Shown piece by piece: positions 49,736-58,899 of a DNA stretch of 64,000 nucleotides; positions within the stretch are counted from its first letter, which is position 1; the number at the start of each line of letters is the position of its first letter. Source of the stretch: Xanthomonas arboricola (GTDB lineage: Bacteria; Pseudomonadota; Gammaproteobacteria; Xanthomonadales; Xanthomonadaceae); NCBI RefSeq assembly GCF_002940665.1, contig NZ_MIGY01000002.1, positions 764,682-828,681 of the forward strand, read 5' to 3'. Both the position numbers and the translations under genes were made by a program. The notes beneath the pieces were generated by a model, which saw nothing but the letters and a program-made list of their open reading frames with translations, was not told the origin of the DNA and ran no database searches.

Positions 49736-51825
49736 GCGCCCAACCCGCCCCGATGAATGCCCGGCGCGTCATGGAGTTGCTGCGCAATGGCCTGGGCGCG
49801 CCGCTGGCCCTGATGGCCATGCTGGCCATGCTGATGGTGCCGCTGGCCGCGCCAGTGCTGGATGCCCTGTTCACCTTCAACATCGCCATCTCGCTGATGG
49901 TGCTGCTGGCGGTGGTGTACGTGCAGCGGCCGCTGGAATTCACCATTTTCCCGATCGTGCTGTTGATGACCACGATGCTGCGCCTGGCGCTGAACGTCGC
50001 CTCCAGCCGCGTGATCCTGATCAACGGCCAGGACGGCCATGCCGCCGCCGGCAAGGTGATCGAGGCGTTCGGCCAGTTCGTGATCGGTGGCAACTACGCC
50101 GTGGGTATCGTGGTGTTCGCGATCCTGACCATCATCAACTTCGTGGTCATCACCAAGGGTGCCGGGCGCGTGTCGGAAGTGACCGCGCGCTTCATCCTGG
50201 ACGCCATGCCCGGCAAGCAGATGGCCATCGACGCCGACCTCAACGCCGGTTTGCTGACGCGCGAGGAAGCCAAGGCCCGACGCGAGGAAGTCCGCGAGGA
50301 AGCCGACTTCTACGGCGCGATGGACGGCGCCAACAAGTTCATCCGCGGCGACGCCATCGCCGCCATCCTGATCCTGTTCATCAACCTCATCGGCGGCATG
50401 GCGGTGGGCATGTTCCAGCACGGCATGAGCTTTGTGGATGCCGCCTCCACCTACACCCTGCTGTCGATCGGCGACGGTCTGGTGGCGCAGCTGCCGGCCC
50501 TGCTGGTGTCGTCCTCGGTCGCCTTGCTGGTGACCCGCGCCTCGCGCGCGCAGGACATGCGCGGCGCCATGATCAGCCAGGTGTTCGGGCAGCACCGCGC
50601 CCTCGCCGTGGCCGCGGCCATCCTGGGACTGGTCGGCCTGGTGCCGGGCATGCCCAACGTCGCGTTTTTGACGCTGGGCCTGATCCTGGGCGTGATCGCC
50701 TGGAAAATGTACAAGCGCAGCCTGGTCATTCCGCCGACCGGCGACCCGGCCACCGATCCCAAGGCCGCCGCCGCGGCCACCGCCGCCCAGGCCAGCTCCG
50801 AGCTCAGCTGGGACGAGCTGCGCCCGATCGATCCACTGGGCCTGGAGGTGGGCTACCGGCTGATTCCGCTGGTGGACAAGCACCAGGGCGGCGAGCTGAT
50901 GGCGCGCATCAAGGGCGTGCGCCGCAAACTCACCCAGGACATCGGTTTCCTGGTGCCGCCGGTGCATATCCGCGACAACCTGGAGCTGTCGGCCAACGCC
51001 TACCGGCTGCTGGTGCACGGGGTGCCGGTGGCCACCGCGGAAATCTATCCCGATCGTGAGCTGGCGCTGGACCCGGGCGGTGCGCTCGGCCAGCTCGACG
51101 GTATCCCCGGCAAGGACCCGGCGTTCGGCCTGGATGCCACCTGGATCCAGCCGCATCAACGCGCCTATGCCGAGTCGATGGGCTACACCGTGGTCGACCC
51201 GGCCACCGTGGTCGCCACCCATCTATCGCACCTGATCCGCGAACACGCCCCGGAACTGCTCGGCCACGAGGAGGTGCAGCAGCTACTGGCGACCCTGGCC
51301 AAGACCGCGCCGAAGATGGTCGAAGACCTCACCCCGAAGGCGCTACCGCTGTCGGTGGTGGTGCGCGTGCTGCAGAACCTGTTGATCGAGCGCATCCCGG
51401 TGCGTCAGCTGCGCAAGATCGTCGAAGCGCTGGTCGAACACGCCCCGCACAGCCAGGACCCGACCACCCTCACCGCCGCGGTGCGCACCTCGCTGGGCCG
51501 CTTCATCGTGCAGGAGATCGCCGGCATGTCGGCCGAGCTGCCGGTCTACACGCTGGCCCCGCAGCTGGAGCGCGTGCTGCAGGAATCCACCCACGGCAAC
51601 GGCGTGGCGCTGGAACCGGGCCTGGCCGAGCGCCTGCACCAGAGCCTGGCCGACTGCGTCGGCAAGCAGGAAGCCCGCAACGAACCGGCGGTGGTCCTGG
51701 TGCCCGGCCAGGTCCGCGCTGCGCTGGCCCGCCTGGTCCGCCACAGCGTCCCGACCCTGTCGGTGCTGGCCTACAGCGAAGTGCCCGAAGACAAGCGCCT
51801 GAAACTGGTCGGCACGATCAGCTGA
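49732..51825 (+). CDS. flhA: FlhA, export gate protein
   Basis: 697 residues. Eight transmembrane helices in the first 330 residues, with the FHIPEP-region block MTTMLRLALNVASSRVILIN and VSEVTARFILDAMPGKQMAI; large C-terminal cytoplasmic domain (about 360-697) that docks chaperone-substrate complexes and ends with LAYSEVPEDKRLKLVGTIS. A repeat array follows. Confidence 0.97.
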   Translation: MSAQPAPMNARRVMELLRNGLGAPLALMAMLAMLMVPLAAPVLDALFTFNIAISLMVLLAVVYVQRPLEFTIFPIVLLMTTMLRLALNVASSRVILINGQDGHAAAGKVIEAFGQFVIGGNYAVGIVVFAILTIINFVVITKGAGRVSEVTARFILDAMPGKQMAIDADLNAGLLTREEAKARREEVREEADFYGAMDGANKFIRGDAIAAILILFINLIGGMAVGMFQHGMSFVDAASTYTLLSIGDGLVAQLPALLVSSSVALLVTRASRAQDMRGAMISQVFGQHRALAVAAAILGLVGLVPGMPNVAFLTLGLILGVIAWKMYKRSLVIPPTGDPATDPKAAAAATAAQASSELSWDELRPIDPLGLEVGYRLIPLVDKHQGGELMARIKGVRRKLTQDIGFLVPPVHIRDNLELSANAYRLLVHGVPVATAEIYPDRELALDPGGALGQLDGIPGKDPAFGLDATWIQPHQRAYAESMGYTVVDPATVVATHLSHLIREHAPELLGHEEVQQLLATLAKTAPKMVEDLTPKALPLSVVVRVLQNLLIERIPVRQLRKIVEALVEHAPHSQDPTTLTAAVRTSLGRFIVQEIAGMSAELPVYTLAPQLERVLQESTHGNGVALEPGLAERLHQSLADCVGKQEARNEPAVVLVPGQVRAALARLVRHSVPTLSVLAYSEVPEDKRLKLVGTIS

Positions 51826-51851
51826 GACCGGCCCTCCAACAAACCCACCTC

Positions 51852-52141
51852 GTAGGAGCGCACCAGGGCGCGACAAGCTTCACCGGCACAACCCGTCGCG
51901 CCCGGGTGCGCTCCTACGACAGGCCGGGCAATCCAAGAACACGCCGCGGACGCCCACACCACGGTAGGAGCGCACCAGGGCGCGACAAGCTTCACCGGCA
52001 CAACCCGTCGCGCCCGGGTGCGCTCCTACGACAGGCCGGGCAATCCAAGAACACGCCGCGGACGCCGACACCACGGTAGGAGCGCACCTGGGCGCGACAA
52101 GCTTTACCGACACAACCCGTCGCGCCCGGGTGCGCTCCTAC
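51852..52141 (+). repeat. Tandem array of a 112-bp unit with GTAG palindromes (three copies)
   Basis: Three 66-bp palindromes start at 51852, 51964 and 52076, an exact period of 112 bp. Each begins GTAGGAGCGCACC and ends GGTGCGCTCCTAC, with GGGCGCGAC / GTCGCGCCC inside, so it folds into a hairpin of about 23 bp. The 46-bp spacers are nearly identical. The type is that of REP/GTAG elements moved by RAYT transposases in Xanthomonas and Stenotrophomonas. Confidence 0.93.
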
Positions 52142-52464
52142 GCACCTATCCTCGCCAGGCCGTCATGCGGGCCAGCGATGGCTGCAGGCCGGCGACCGAC
52201 CAGCACACCCGGCGTCGGAAAGCCGCCACTGGTCCGGATCTCCAATCGATTGCACGGCGCTGACCGCTTCCAAGCGTTCCTAGCGCCCCAGGCTGGACCT
52301 GCGGCCCGCCAGCGCATCCTTCTGCACAGGGAGGCCGCCGCATCGCCGCCCCGAAAAAAAGCCAATCAATCCATTGACTTGAAACCTTGCGGCCGGACCC
52401 GACGCACAGCCCCCGCCCTGTCCCGACGCACAGTGGCTCGCGCCGGAACCCCGGCGCCACGTTT
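52142..52464. other. Gene-free gap between the repeat array and the flhF promoter
   Basis: About 320 bases. The flhF frame is open here but begins within a palindrome and lacks a ribosome binding site until 52627. I see no other feature. Confidence 0.5.
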
Positions 52465-52480
52465 TGGCACGCCGCGTGCA
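52465..52480 (+). promoter_or_regulatory. Sigma-54 promoter of flhF
   Basis: TGGCACGCCGCGTGCA: perfect -24 TGGCACG; the -12 is GTGCA instead of TTGCA but keeps the GC. It gives a leader of about 150 bases to flhF. Confidence 0.75.
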
Positions 52481-52639
52481 TTAGTTCTGGCGAGACCGCA
52501 GCCAGCCCCACCGCTGCAGGGCGAGAGCAGGACTTGGAACAACCGAACGGGACAGGCAACTCATGACGCTGGCGACACACCCACATCCATCGCGCACCCG
52601 TCCGGCGTCCGGCGGGTCCCGTTCCTGGAGGCACCTCGC

Positions 52640-54322
52640 ATGAAAATCAAACGCTTCGTTGCCCCGGACATGCGCACCGCATTCCGCATGGTGCGTGAAG
52701 AACATGGCCCGGACGCAGTGATCCTGTCCAATCGCCGCACCGCCGAAGGCATCGAGATCGTCGCTGCCAGCAACTACGACGAAGAACTCGTGCAGCGCGC
52801 CCTGGAAACCGCGCGCTCCGAGCCGCCGGCCGTTGCCGCCGCGCCGATCCCGTCGGCACCTGTCCAACAGGCCCCCGCCCTGCAAACTGCGGCCGCGCCC
52901 ATCCACGCACCGCTCCAGCCGGCCGCCGATGCCGGCACGAGCCAGCGCCAGCGCGTTGCCAGTGCCGCCGAGGACATGATCGCCGCGATGGCGCTGCGCC
53001 AGCCGGTCAATGTGCCGCGCCAGCCGCCGGTCGCCACCCCGGTGCGGCGCGTCGCCGTTCCCTCGCCCGCCGCCCAGGCCCTGGCCCATGCCGTGGCAGT
53101 GACCGCCGCCCCGCGGCAGGAACACGCCCTGTCGGCCGTGCCGGAACAGCTGTTCGCCGACTTTTTGACCACCGCCCCGGTGCAGCGGGCCGCCGTGCAG
53201 GCTGCCCCGGTGCAGGCGCCGACCCCGATCATGGCTACCGCCGCTGCCCCCGCCCAGGCCGGCTACGACCAGGACCAGGACGCGCTTGCCGACGAGGCCG
53301 ACTTCGACCTGGACGCGCTGCCGCAGATCCTGCCGCCGGCCGCGTTGCCGCCGCTGGTGGTCGCACCGCCGGCGCTGGCCGCGGTGCCGGTCGCCGCCGC
53401 CCCGGCGCCGCAGAACGATGAAGAGCTCAAGCAGTTGCGCGGCGAGCTGGCGCTGATGCGGCAGATGATCGAGCGCGAAATGAACCGCCTCACCGACGAG
53501 CGCCTGCGTGGCTCACCGGTGCGTGCGCAGGCCCTGGAACTGATGGACGACTATGGCTTCGACGCCGGCCTGATCCGCGATGTGGCGCTGCAGATTCCGG
53601 CCGATACCGAACTGCACCGCGGCCGCGGGCTGATGCTGGGCCTGCTGTCCAAGCGCCTGCCGGTGGCCCCGGTCGACCCGCTGGAGCGCGGCGGCGTGAT
53701 TGCCCTAGTCGGCCCGACCGGTGCCGGCAAGACCACCACCATTGCCAAGCTGGCGCAGCGCTTCGCCGCCCAGCACGCGCCCCGCGACGTGGCCCTGGTC
53801 ACCACCGACACCCAGCGCGTCGGCGGCCGCGAGCAGCTGCACAGCTATGGCCGTCAGCTCGGCATCGCCGTGCACGAGGCCGACAGCGCCGAGAGCCTGC
53901 TGGAACTGCTCGAGCGCCTGCGCGACTACAAGCTGGTGCTGATCGACACTGCCGGCATGGGCCAGCGCGACCGCGCCCTGGCCGCGCAGCTGAACTGGCT
54001 GCGCGCCGCGCACCAGGTCACCTCGCTGCTGGTGCTGCCTGCCAACGCGCATTTTTCCGACCTCGACGAGGTCGTGCGCCGCTTCGCCCACGCCAAGCCC
54101 CAGGGCGTGGTGCTGACCAAACTTGACGAGACCGGCCGCTTCGGTAGTGCGCTGTCGGTCGTCGTCGATCACCAAATGCCCATCACCTGGGTGACTGACG
54201 GACAGCGGGTCCCCGACGACCTGCACCGCGCCAATGCCGCCAGTCTCGTTCTTCGCCTTGAAGATTTGCGGCGCGCTGCCGATAAGCCCTGTACTCCGGA
54301 GCACAACCATGCAGTCGCGTGA
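52640..54322 (+). CDS. flhF: FlhF, SRP-type GTPase for polar flagellar placement
   Basis: 560 residues from the ATG at 52640, preceded by GGAGG (52627-52631); the family start MKIKRFVAPDMRTAFRMVRE fixes this. N-terminal B domain, a long Ala/Pro/Val-rich linker about 70-250, then the NG GTPase domain with P-loop VGPTGAGKTTTIAKLA, DTQRVGG and DTAGMGQ. It recruits the first basal-body parts to the cell pole. The fleN start overlaps its end by 14 bp. Confidence 0.96.
   Translation: MKIKRFVAPDMRTAFRMVREEHGPDAVILSNRRTAEGIEIVAASNYDEELVQRALETARSEPPAVAAAPIPSAPVQQAPALQTAAAPIHAPLQPAADAGTSQRQRVASAAEDMIAAMALRQPVNVPRQPPVATPVRRVAVPSPAAQALAHAVAVTAAPRQEHALSAVPEQLFADFLTTAPVQRAAVQAAPVQAPTPIMATAAAPAQAGYDQDQDALADEADFDLDALPQILPPAALPPLVVAPPALAAVPVAAAPAPQNDEELKQLRGELALMRQMIEREMNRLTDERLRGSPVRAQALELMDDYGFDAGLIRDVALQIPADTELHRGRGLMLGLLSKRLPVAPVDPLERGGVIALVGPTGAGKTTTIAKLAQRFAAQHAPRDVALVTTDTQRVGGREQLHSYGRQLGIAVHEADSAESLLELLERLRDYKLVLIDTAGMGQRDRALAAQLNWLRAAHQVTSLLVLPANAHFSDLDEVVRRFAHAKPQGVVLTKLDETGRFGSALSVVVDHQMPITWVTDGQRVPDDLHRANAASLVLRLEDLRRAADKPCTPEHNHAVA
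54259..54285 (+). promoter_or_regulatory. Candidate internal sigma-28 promoter of fleN-fliA
   Basis: TGAAGATT, 11 bases (TGCGGCGCGCT), GCCGATAA. The -10 is perfect and the -35 is 6 of 8; the segment also resembles the fliC promoter base for base. It lies in the last 65 bp of flhF, 24 bp before fleN. Confidence 0.62.
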
Positions 54323-55193
54323 ATACGCCAAGCTGACCAACGCCTTCCCCTTGTCGGCGACCCGTCCCGAGCCCCTGGGCCCGGTGCGCACCATCGCCGT
54401 GACCGGCGGCAAGGGTGGCGTGGGGAAAACCAACATCTCCGCCAACCTGGCCGTGGCCTTGGCCGACATGGGCAAGCGCACCCTGCTGCTGGATGCCGAC
54501 CTGGGCCTGGCCAACCTGGACGTGGTGCTGGGCCTGTCGCCCAAGTACACCCTGGCCGACCTGATCGCCGGCCGCTGCACGCTGGATGAAGTGATCATCG
54601 AAGGCCCCGGCGGCGTGCTGGTGGTCCCGGCCGCTTCCGGTCGCCGCCATATGGCCGAACTGGCCCCCGCCCAGCACATCGGCCTGGTCAACGTGTTCTC
54701 CGAACTGGAACGCGACCTGGACGTGATGGTCATCGACACCGCCGCCGGCATCACCGACAGCGTGCTGACCTTCTGCCAGGCCGCGCAGGACACCGTGGTA
54801 GTGGTCTGCGACGAACCGGCCTCCATCACCGACGCCTACGCGCTGATCAAGGTGCTCTCGCGCGAGCGTGGCGTGGACCGCCTGCAGATCATCGCCAACA
54901 TGGTGCGCGACCCCAACGAAGGCCGCCTGCTGTACGACAAGCTGTCGCGGGTGTGCGAAAAGTTCCTCGGCGACGTGTCGCTGAACTACCTCGGCTACGT
55001 GCCGCAGGACGATTGGTTGCGTCTGTCGGTGCAGCGCCAGCAACCGGTCATCAAGGCCTACCCCGCCAGTCCGTCGGCGCAGGCCATCGCAGAAATCGCT
55101 CGCCGTACCTCGCGCTGGCAGGCCCCCACGGTGCCGCGCGGCAATGTCGAGTTCTTCGTCGAACGCATCATCCAACGGGGAGTGGCCGCATGA
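54309..55193 (+). CDS. fleN: FleN (FlhG), MinD-like ATPase controlling flagellar number
   Basis: 294 residues from the ATG at 54309. Deviant Walker A in VTGGKGGVGKTNISANLAVA, Walker B DLDVMVIDTAAG. In relatives it binds FleQ and lowers flagellar gene expression, keeping one polar flagellum. The C-terminus RGNVEFFVERIIQRGVAA is amphipathic, fit for membrane binding. ATGA overlap with fliA. Confidence 0.95.
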   Translation: MQSREYAKLTNAFPLSATRPEPLGPVRTIAVTGGKGGVGKTNISANLAVALADMGKRTLLLDADLGLANLDVVLGLSPKYTLADLIAGRCTLDEVIIEGPGGVLVVPAASGRRHMAELAPAQHIGLVNVFSELERDLDVMVIDTAAGITDSVLTFCQAAQDTVVVVCDEPASITDAYALIKVLSRERGVDRLQIIANMVRDPNEGRLLYDKLSRVCEKFLGDVSLNYLGYVPQDDWLRLSVQRQQPVIKAYPASPSAQAIAEIARRTSRWQAPTVPRGNVEFFVERIIQRGVAA

Positions 55194-55954
55194 GCACCGC
55201 CACCGCAACAGCCAGCGCGCAGTACCGCGCCGTGCAGCGCAACAACGCCAACGATATCGTCACCCAGCACGCCGACCTGGTGCGCCGCATCGCCCACCAT
55301 CTGGCCGCGCGCCTGCCGGCGAGCGTGGAAGTGGACGATCTGATCCAGGCCGGCATGATCGGCCTGATCGAAGCCTCGCGCAGTTACGACTCAGAGCAGG
55401 GCGCCTCGTTCGAGACCTATGCCTCGATCCGCATCCGCGGCTCGATGATCGACGAGATCCGCCGGGGCGACTGGGTACCGCGGTCGGTGCACCGTCGCGC
55501 ACGCGACGCTGCCGCCGCCGTCCGCAAGATCGAACAGCACACCGGCCGCGCCGCCGCTGCCACCGAAGTGGCCGCCGCGATGGAAATACCGCTGCCCGAT
55601 TACCTGCGTCTGATGGAAGATGCCGCCCGCGGCCAGGTGCTGAGCCTGGAGTCGCGGATCGAGGATCATGGCGAGCTGGACACCACCGCCAAGGGTGGCC
55701 CCAATCCGCAGCAGATGATGGAGCGTGGCGAATTCGGCCGCGAGCTGGGCAAGGCGATCGGCCAGTTGCCCGAGCGCGAGCAGCTGGTGCTGTCGCTCTA
55801 CTACGAACAGGAATTGAACCTGAAAGAAATCGGCGCCGTGCTCGGTGTCAGCGAATCGCGCGTCTGCCAGATCCATGGCCAGGCGGTGGTACGTCTGCGC
55901 GGCCGCCTCAAGGTCTTCGAACTGGCCGATGCCGGTGTCGAAATTGACGAATAA
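55190..55954 (+). CDS. fliA: FliA, sigma-28 factor
   Basis: 254 residues from the ATG at 55190. Region 2 (RRIAHHLAARLPASVEVDDL then IQAGMIGLIEASRSYDSEQG) and region 4 (QLPEREQLVLSLYYEQELNL then KEIGAVLGVSESRVCQIHGQ) are intact. It drives the late genes including fliC. FlgM is not in this window. Confidence 0.97.
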   Translation: MSTATATASAQYRAVQRNNANDIVTQHADLVRRIAHHLAARLPASVEVDDLIQAGMIGLIEASRSYDSEQGASFETYASIRIRGSMIDEIRRGDWVPRSVHRRARDAAAAVRKIEQHTGRAAAATEVAAAMEIPLPDYLRLMEDAARGQVLSLESRIEDHGELDTTAKGGPNPQQMMERGEFGRELGKAIGQLPEREQLVLSLYYEQELNLKEIGAVLGVSESRVCQIHGQAVVRLRGRLKVFELADAGVEIDE

Positions 55955-55976
55955 TTTTTCGTGTTAGGAGCTTGAT

Positions 55977-56369
55977 GTGAACAAGAACATGCGGATTTTG
56001 ATCGTGGACGACTTCTCGACGATGCGACGCATCGTCAAGAATCTGTTGGGCGATCTTGGCTTCACCAATACCGCAGAGGCCGAGGACGGCAACAGCGCAT
56101 TGGCTGCATTGCGGGCCGGCCCGTTCGATTTCGTGGTCACCGACTGGAACATGCCCGGCATGACCGGCATCGACCTGCTGCGCAACATCCGCGCCGACGC
56201 CAAGCTCAAGCACCTGCCGGTGATGATGGTGACCGCCGAAGCCAAGCGCGAGCAGATCATCGAAGCGGCCCAGTGCGGCGTGAACGGCTACATCATCAAG
56301 CCGTTCACCGCACAGACCCTGGAAGAGAAGCTGGGCAAGGTGTTCGAACGTCTGGCGGCGACCGCCTGA
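55977..56369 (+). CDS. cheY: CheY, chemotaxis response regulator
   Basis: 130 residues from the GTG at 55977 (preceded by TTAGGAGC). Asp11, Asp12, phosphoacceptor Asp56 ([11 protein letters not shown]), Thr in MMVTAEAK and Lys in YIIKPFT are all present. Phospho-CheY binds FliM to reverse rotation. It is 22 bp after fliA, so it is probably co-transcribed. Confidence 0.96.
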   Translation: MNKNMRILIVDDFSTMRRIVKNLLGDLGFTNTAEAEDGNSALAALRAGPFDFVVTDWNMPGMTGIDLLRNIRADAKLKHLPVMMVTAEAKREQIIEAAQCGVNGYIIKPFTAQTLEEKLGKVFERLAATA

Positions 56370-56995
56370 TGAACGCCACCGTGGAAGCCGATGCCGAACG
56401 AGCCGCATTGATCGAGCGCCTGCAACACGCACTCGATGCACTGGAAAGCGGTGACCAGGCCGCCTGGCGGCGCGAGGTGGACCAGCTCGCCGCGCTGCGC
56501 ACGCGCCCGATGATGCAAAGCCTGAGCCGGCTCGCGCGCGAACTCGGCCAGGCGCTGGGCGAGCTGCCCACCGTGCCCGAGGAAGCCGGCGAGCTGGACG
56601 ATGCCTGCTCGCGCCTGGACCATGTGGTGGAAATGACCGAGAAGGCCAGCCATCGCACGCTGGATCTGGTCGAGGAATGCCGTGAGCTGGCCAACCAGCT
56701 GCGCGACGGCGGCCTGAATCAGGACCAGGGCGCGCTGATGGACAAGATGCGCCACAACCTGACCGAGCTGTCGTTGGCGCAGAGCTACCAGGACCTGAGC
56801 GGCCAGATCATCCGTCGCGTGGCCGGGATCGTGCGGCGCGTGCACGAAGGCTTCGGTGCGCTCGGCCTGCCGCCGAAGAATCCCGAGCCGAAGAAAGACG
56901 ACGGCGGTCTTGCCGGCCCTGCAGTCAAGGGCCTGGACCGTCACGCGGTGTCGCAGGACGACGCCGACGACCTGCTGTCCGGATTGGGGCTGTAA
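56369..56995 (+). CDS. cheZ: CheZ, CheY-P phosphatase
   Basis: 208 residues from the ATG at 56369 (TGATG overlap with cheY). Long helical hairpin with the catalytic region LAQSYQDLSGQIIRRV, where the active Gln lies, and a C-terminal CheY-binding tail DDADDLLSGLGL after a flexible linker. Confidence 0.94.
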   Translation: MNATVEADAERAALIERLQHALDALESGDQAAWRREVDQLAALRTRPMMQSLSRLARELGQALGELPTVPEEAGELDDACSRLDHVVEMTEKASHRTLDLVEECRELANQLRDGGLNQDQGALMDKMRHNLTELSLAQSYQDLSGQIIRRVAGIVRRVHEGFGALGLPPKNPEPKKDDGGLAGPAVKGLDRHAVSQDDADDLLSGLGL

Positions 56996-56997
56996 CC

Positions 56998-58650
56998 ATG
57001 AGTGCTGTTCCAGACGATATTGCTGCCGATTTCATTGTCGAGGCCCAGGAAATCCTGGACCGCCTCGGCGAACAGCTGGTGTCGCTGGAACAGGCACCGG
57101 ACGAAGCGGACCAGCTCAATGCGGTGTTCCGCGGCTTCCACACGCTCAAGGGCGGCGCCGGCTTTCTGGCGATCAAGCCCATGGTGGAGCTTTGCCACGC
57201 CGCCGAGGAAACCCTGGGCATGGCGCGCTCCGGCCAGGCGGTGTTGCAGGCGCATCACTTCGATGCCGCCCAGCAGTCGCTGGATTATCTGCAGGCCATG
57301 CTGGATGCGATGGGCTCGGGCGAAACCGTGCCGCATGCACCGGCCTCGCTGATTGCGCAGTTCGATGCCAAGAGCGGCCCGCCGGCGGTCAAGGCCGCAC
57401 CCAAGGCCGCTGCCGCAGCACCCGTACACGATGACGGACATGGCGCTGCCGCGCCTGGCGCCAAGGCCGCGCCCAAGGCTGCGGTCAAGGGTGCCGACGC
57501 CGAGCAGACCGTGCGCGTGGATACCAAGCGCCTGGACGCCATCGTCAACCTGATCGGCGAACTGGTGCTGTCGCGCAACCGCCTCAAGACCCTGCGTACC
57601 CGTCTGCGCGACGAAGAACTCGACCGCGCGGTCAGCACCCTGGACATCGCCACCGCGCGCCTGCAGACCGCGGTGATGCGCACCCGCATGCAGCCGGTCA
57701 GCAAGGTGTTTGCGCGCTTCCCCAAGGTGGCCCGCGATGTCGCGCGTACGCTGTCCAAGGAAGTGGAACTGGAACTGATCGGCGCCGAAACGGAACTGGA
57801 CCGCAACCTGGTCGAGGCCCTGGCCGACCCGCTGGTGCACCTGGTGCGCAACGCGATCGACCACGGCATCGAATCGCCGGCCCTGCGCGAAGCCACCGGC
57901 AAACCGCGCAGTGGTCATGTGCGCCTGTCCGCGCAGCAGGAAGGTGACTACGTCAGCATCGAGATCCAGGACGACGGCGCCGGCATCGACCCCGAACGCC
58001 TGCGCGAAATCGCCCGCAACAAGGGCCTGATCGACGCCGAGGCCGCCGCCCGTCTGAGCACCGACGAGTGCCTGCATCTGATCTTCATGCCGGGCTTTTC
58101 GACCAAGGCCGAGGTCACCGACATCTCCGGCCGCGGCGTGGGCATGGACGTGGTGCAATCGCGCATCCGCGAACTCAGCGGGCAGATCCAGATCCAGTCC
58201 GAACTGGGCCGCGGCAGCCGCTTCATGATCCGCGTGCCGCTGACCCTGGCGATCCTGCCGACCCTGCTGGTGCAGGCCGGCGAAGCGGTTTATGCCTTGC
58301 CGCTGGCGCGCGTGGTCGAGGTGCTGCACGCTCCGCAGACCTCGCTGGGCTGGTTCGACGGCCGTGCCGTGCTGGACCGTCGCTCGCACACCCTGCCGCT
58401 GATCGACCTGCGTCGCTGGCTGGGCGTGCCTGCCGAGCAACCGCCGCTACTGACCGTGGTGCTGCTGCAGGCCGGCGAAACCCGCTTCGGCCTGGTGGTG
58501 GACCAGGTCCGCGGCCGCGAGGAAGTGGTGATCAAGCCCCTGCCCCGTGCCCTGCGCGGCCTCCCCGGCTACGCCGGCGCCACCCTGATCGGCGATGGCC
58601 GCATGGCGCTGATCCTGGATGTGGATGGATTGCGCTCCAGCGATCATTGA
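56998..58650 (+). CDS. cheA: CheA, chemotaxis histidine kinase
   Basis: 550 residues. P1 Hpt domain with His48 (FRGFHTLKGGAGF). Next an Ala/Pro/Lys linker of about 50 residues where the usual P2 CheY-binding domain should be, then P3 dimerisation, P4 kinase (LVRNAIDHGIESP, DDGAGID, GRGVGMDVV) and P5 CheW-like domain (TLLVQAGEAVYALPLARVVE). Shorter than the usual 650-plus residues because P2 is missing. No cheW, cheB or cheR follows here. Confidence 0.95.
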   Translation: MSAVPDDIAADFIVEAQEILDRLGEQLVSLEQAPDEADQLNAVFRGFHTLKGGAGFLAIKPMVELCHAAEETLGMARSGQAVLQAHHFDAAQQSLDYLQAMLDAMGSGETVPHAPASLIAQFDAKSGPPAVKAAPKAAAAAPVHDDGHGAAAPGAKAAPKAAVKGADAEQTVRVDTKRLDAIVNLIGELVLSRNRLKTLRTRLRDEELDRAVSTLDIATARLQTAVMRTRMQPVSKVFARFPKVARDVARTLSKEVELELIGAETELDRNLVEALADPLVHLVRNAIDHGIESPALREATGKPRSGHVRLSAQQEGDYVSIEIQDDGAGIDPERLREIARNKGLIDAEAAARLSTDECLHLIFMPGFSTKAEVTDISGRGVGMDVVQSRIRELSGQIQIQSELGRGSRFMIRVPLTLAILPTLLVQAGEAVYALPLARVVEVLHAPQTSLGWFDGRAVLDRRSHTLPLIDLRRWLGVPAEQPPLLTVVLLQAGETRFGLVVDQVRGREEVVIKPLPRALRGLPGYAGATLIGDGRMALILDVDGLRSSDH

Positions 58651-58654
58651 GGTT

Positions 58655-58705
58655 GGGGATTGGGGATTGGGGATTTGAGAATCGGGAATCGGGAATCGGG
58701 AATCG
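58655..58705 (+). repeat. Heptamer repeat after cheA (GGGGATT and GGGAATC)
   Basis: GGGGATT repeated about three times (58655-58675), then GGGAATC repeated about four times to 58705. The reverse complement of the motif seen between fliP and fliQ. Confidence 0.8.
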
Positions 58706-58736
58706 ACAAGACGATCCTGGTTGCCTGATCTAACGG

Positions 58737-58761
58737 CAACGGCCGCGTACTGCGGCCGTTG
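58737..58761 (+). terminator. Terminator-like hairpin after the che operon
   Basis: CAACGGCCGC / GCGGCCGTTG with a 5-base loop; perfect 10-bp stem, followed by TCGTGT rather than a full T run. It marks the end of the plus-strand flagellar/chemotaxis block and may also serve the converging effector gene. Confidence 0.65.
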
Positions 58762-58899
58762 TCGTGTCACTACCAGCATCGCTGCCGATCTATGCCGCTA
58801 TGCGCGCAGGCATGGGCGCGATGGTTTGGCGACGGCCAGGCTGCCGTGGAAGTGAACCTGGAACCGTTATTTGGACCTCGTTATCTCGTTGCGAAACAC

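Noticed and set aside
51852..52141. CRISPR array interpretation of the 112-bp repeats
   Set aside because: Only three copies, both repeat and spacer are conserved, and no cas genes; this is a palindromic tandem repeat.
58737..58761. Phage attachment site at the flagellar/accessory border
   Set aside because: There is a terminator-like hairpin but no tRNA, integrase or direct repeat pair to support site-specific integration of the minus-strand block.
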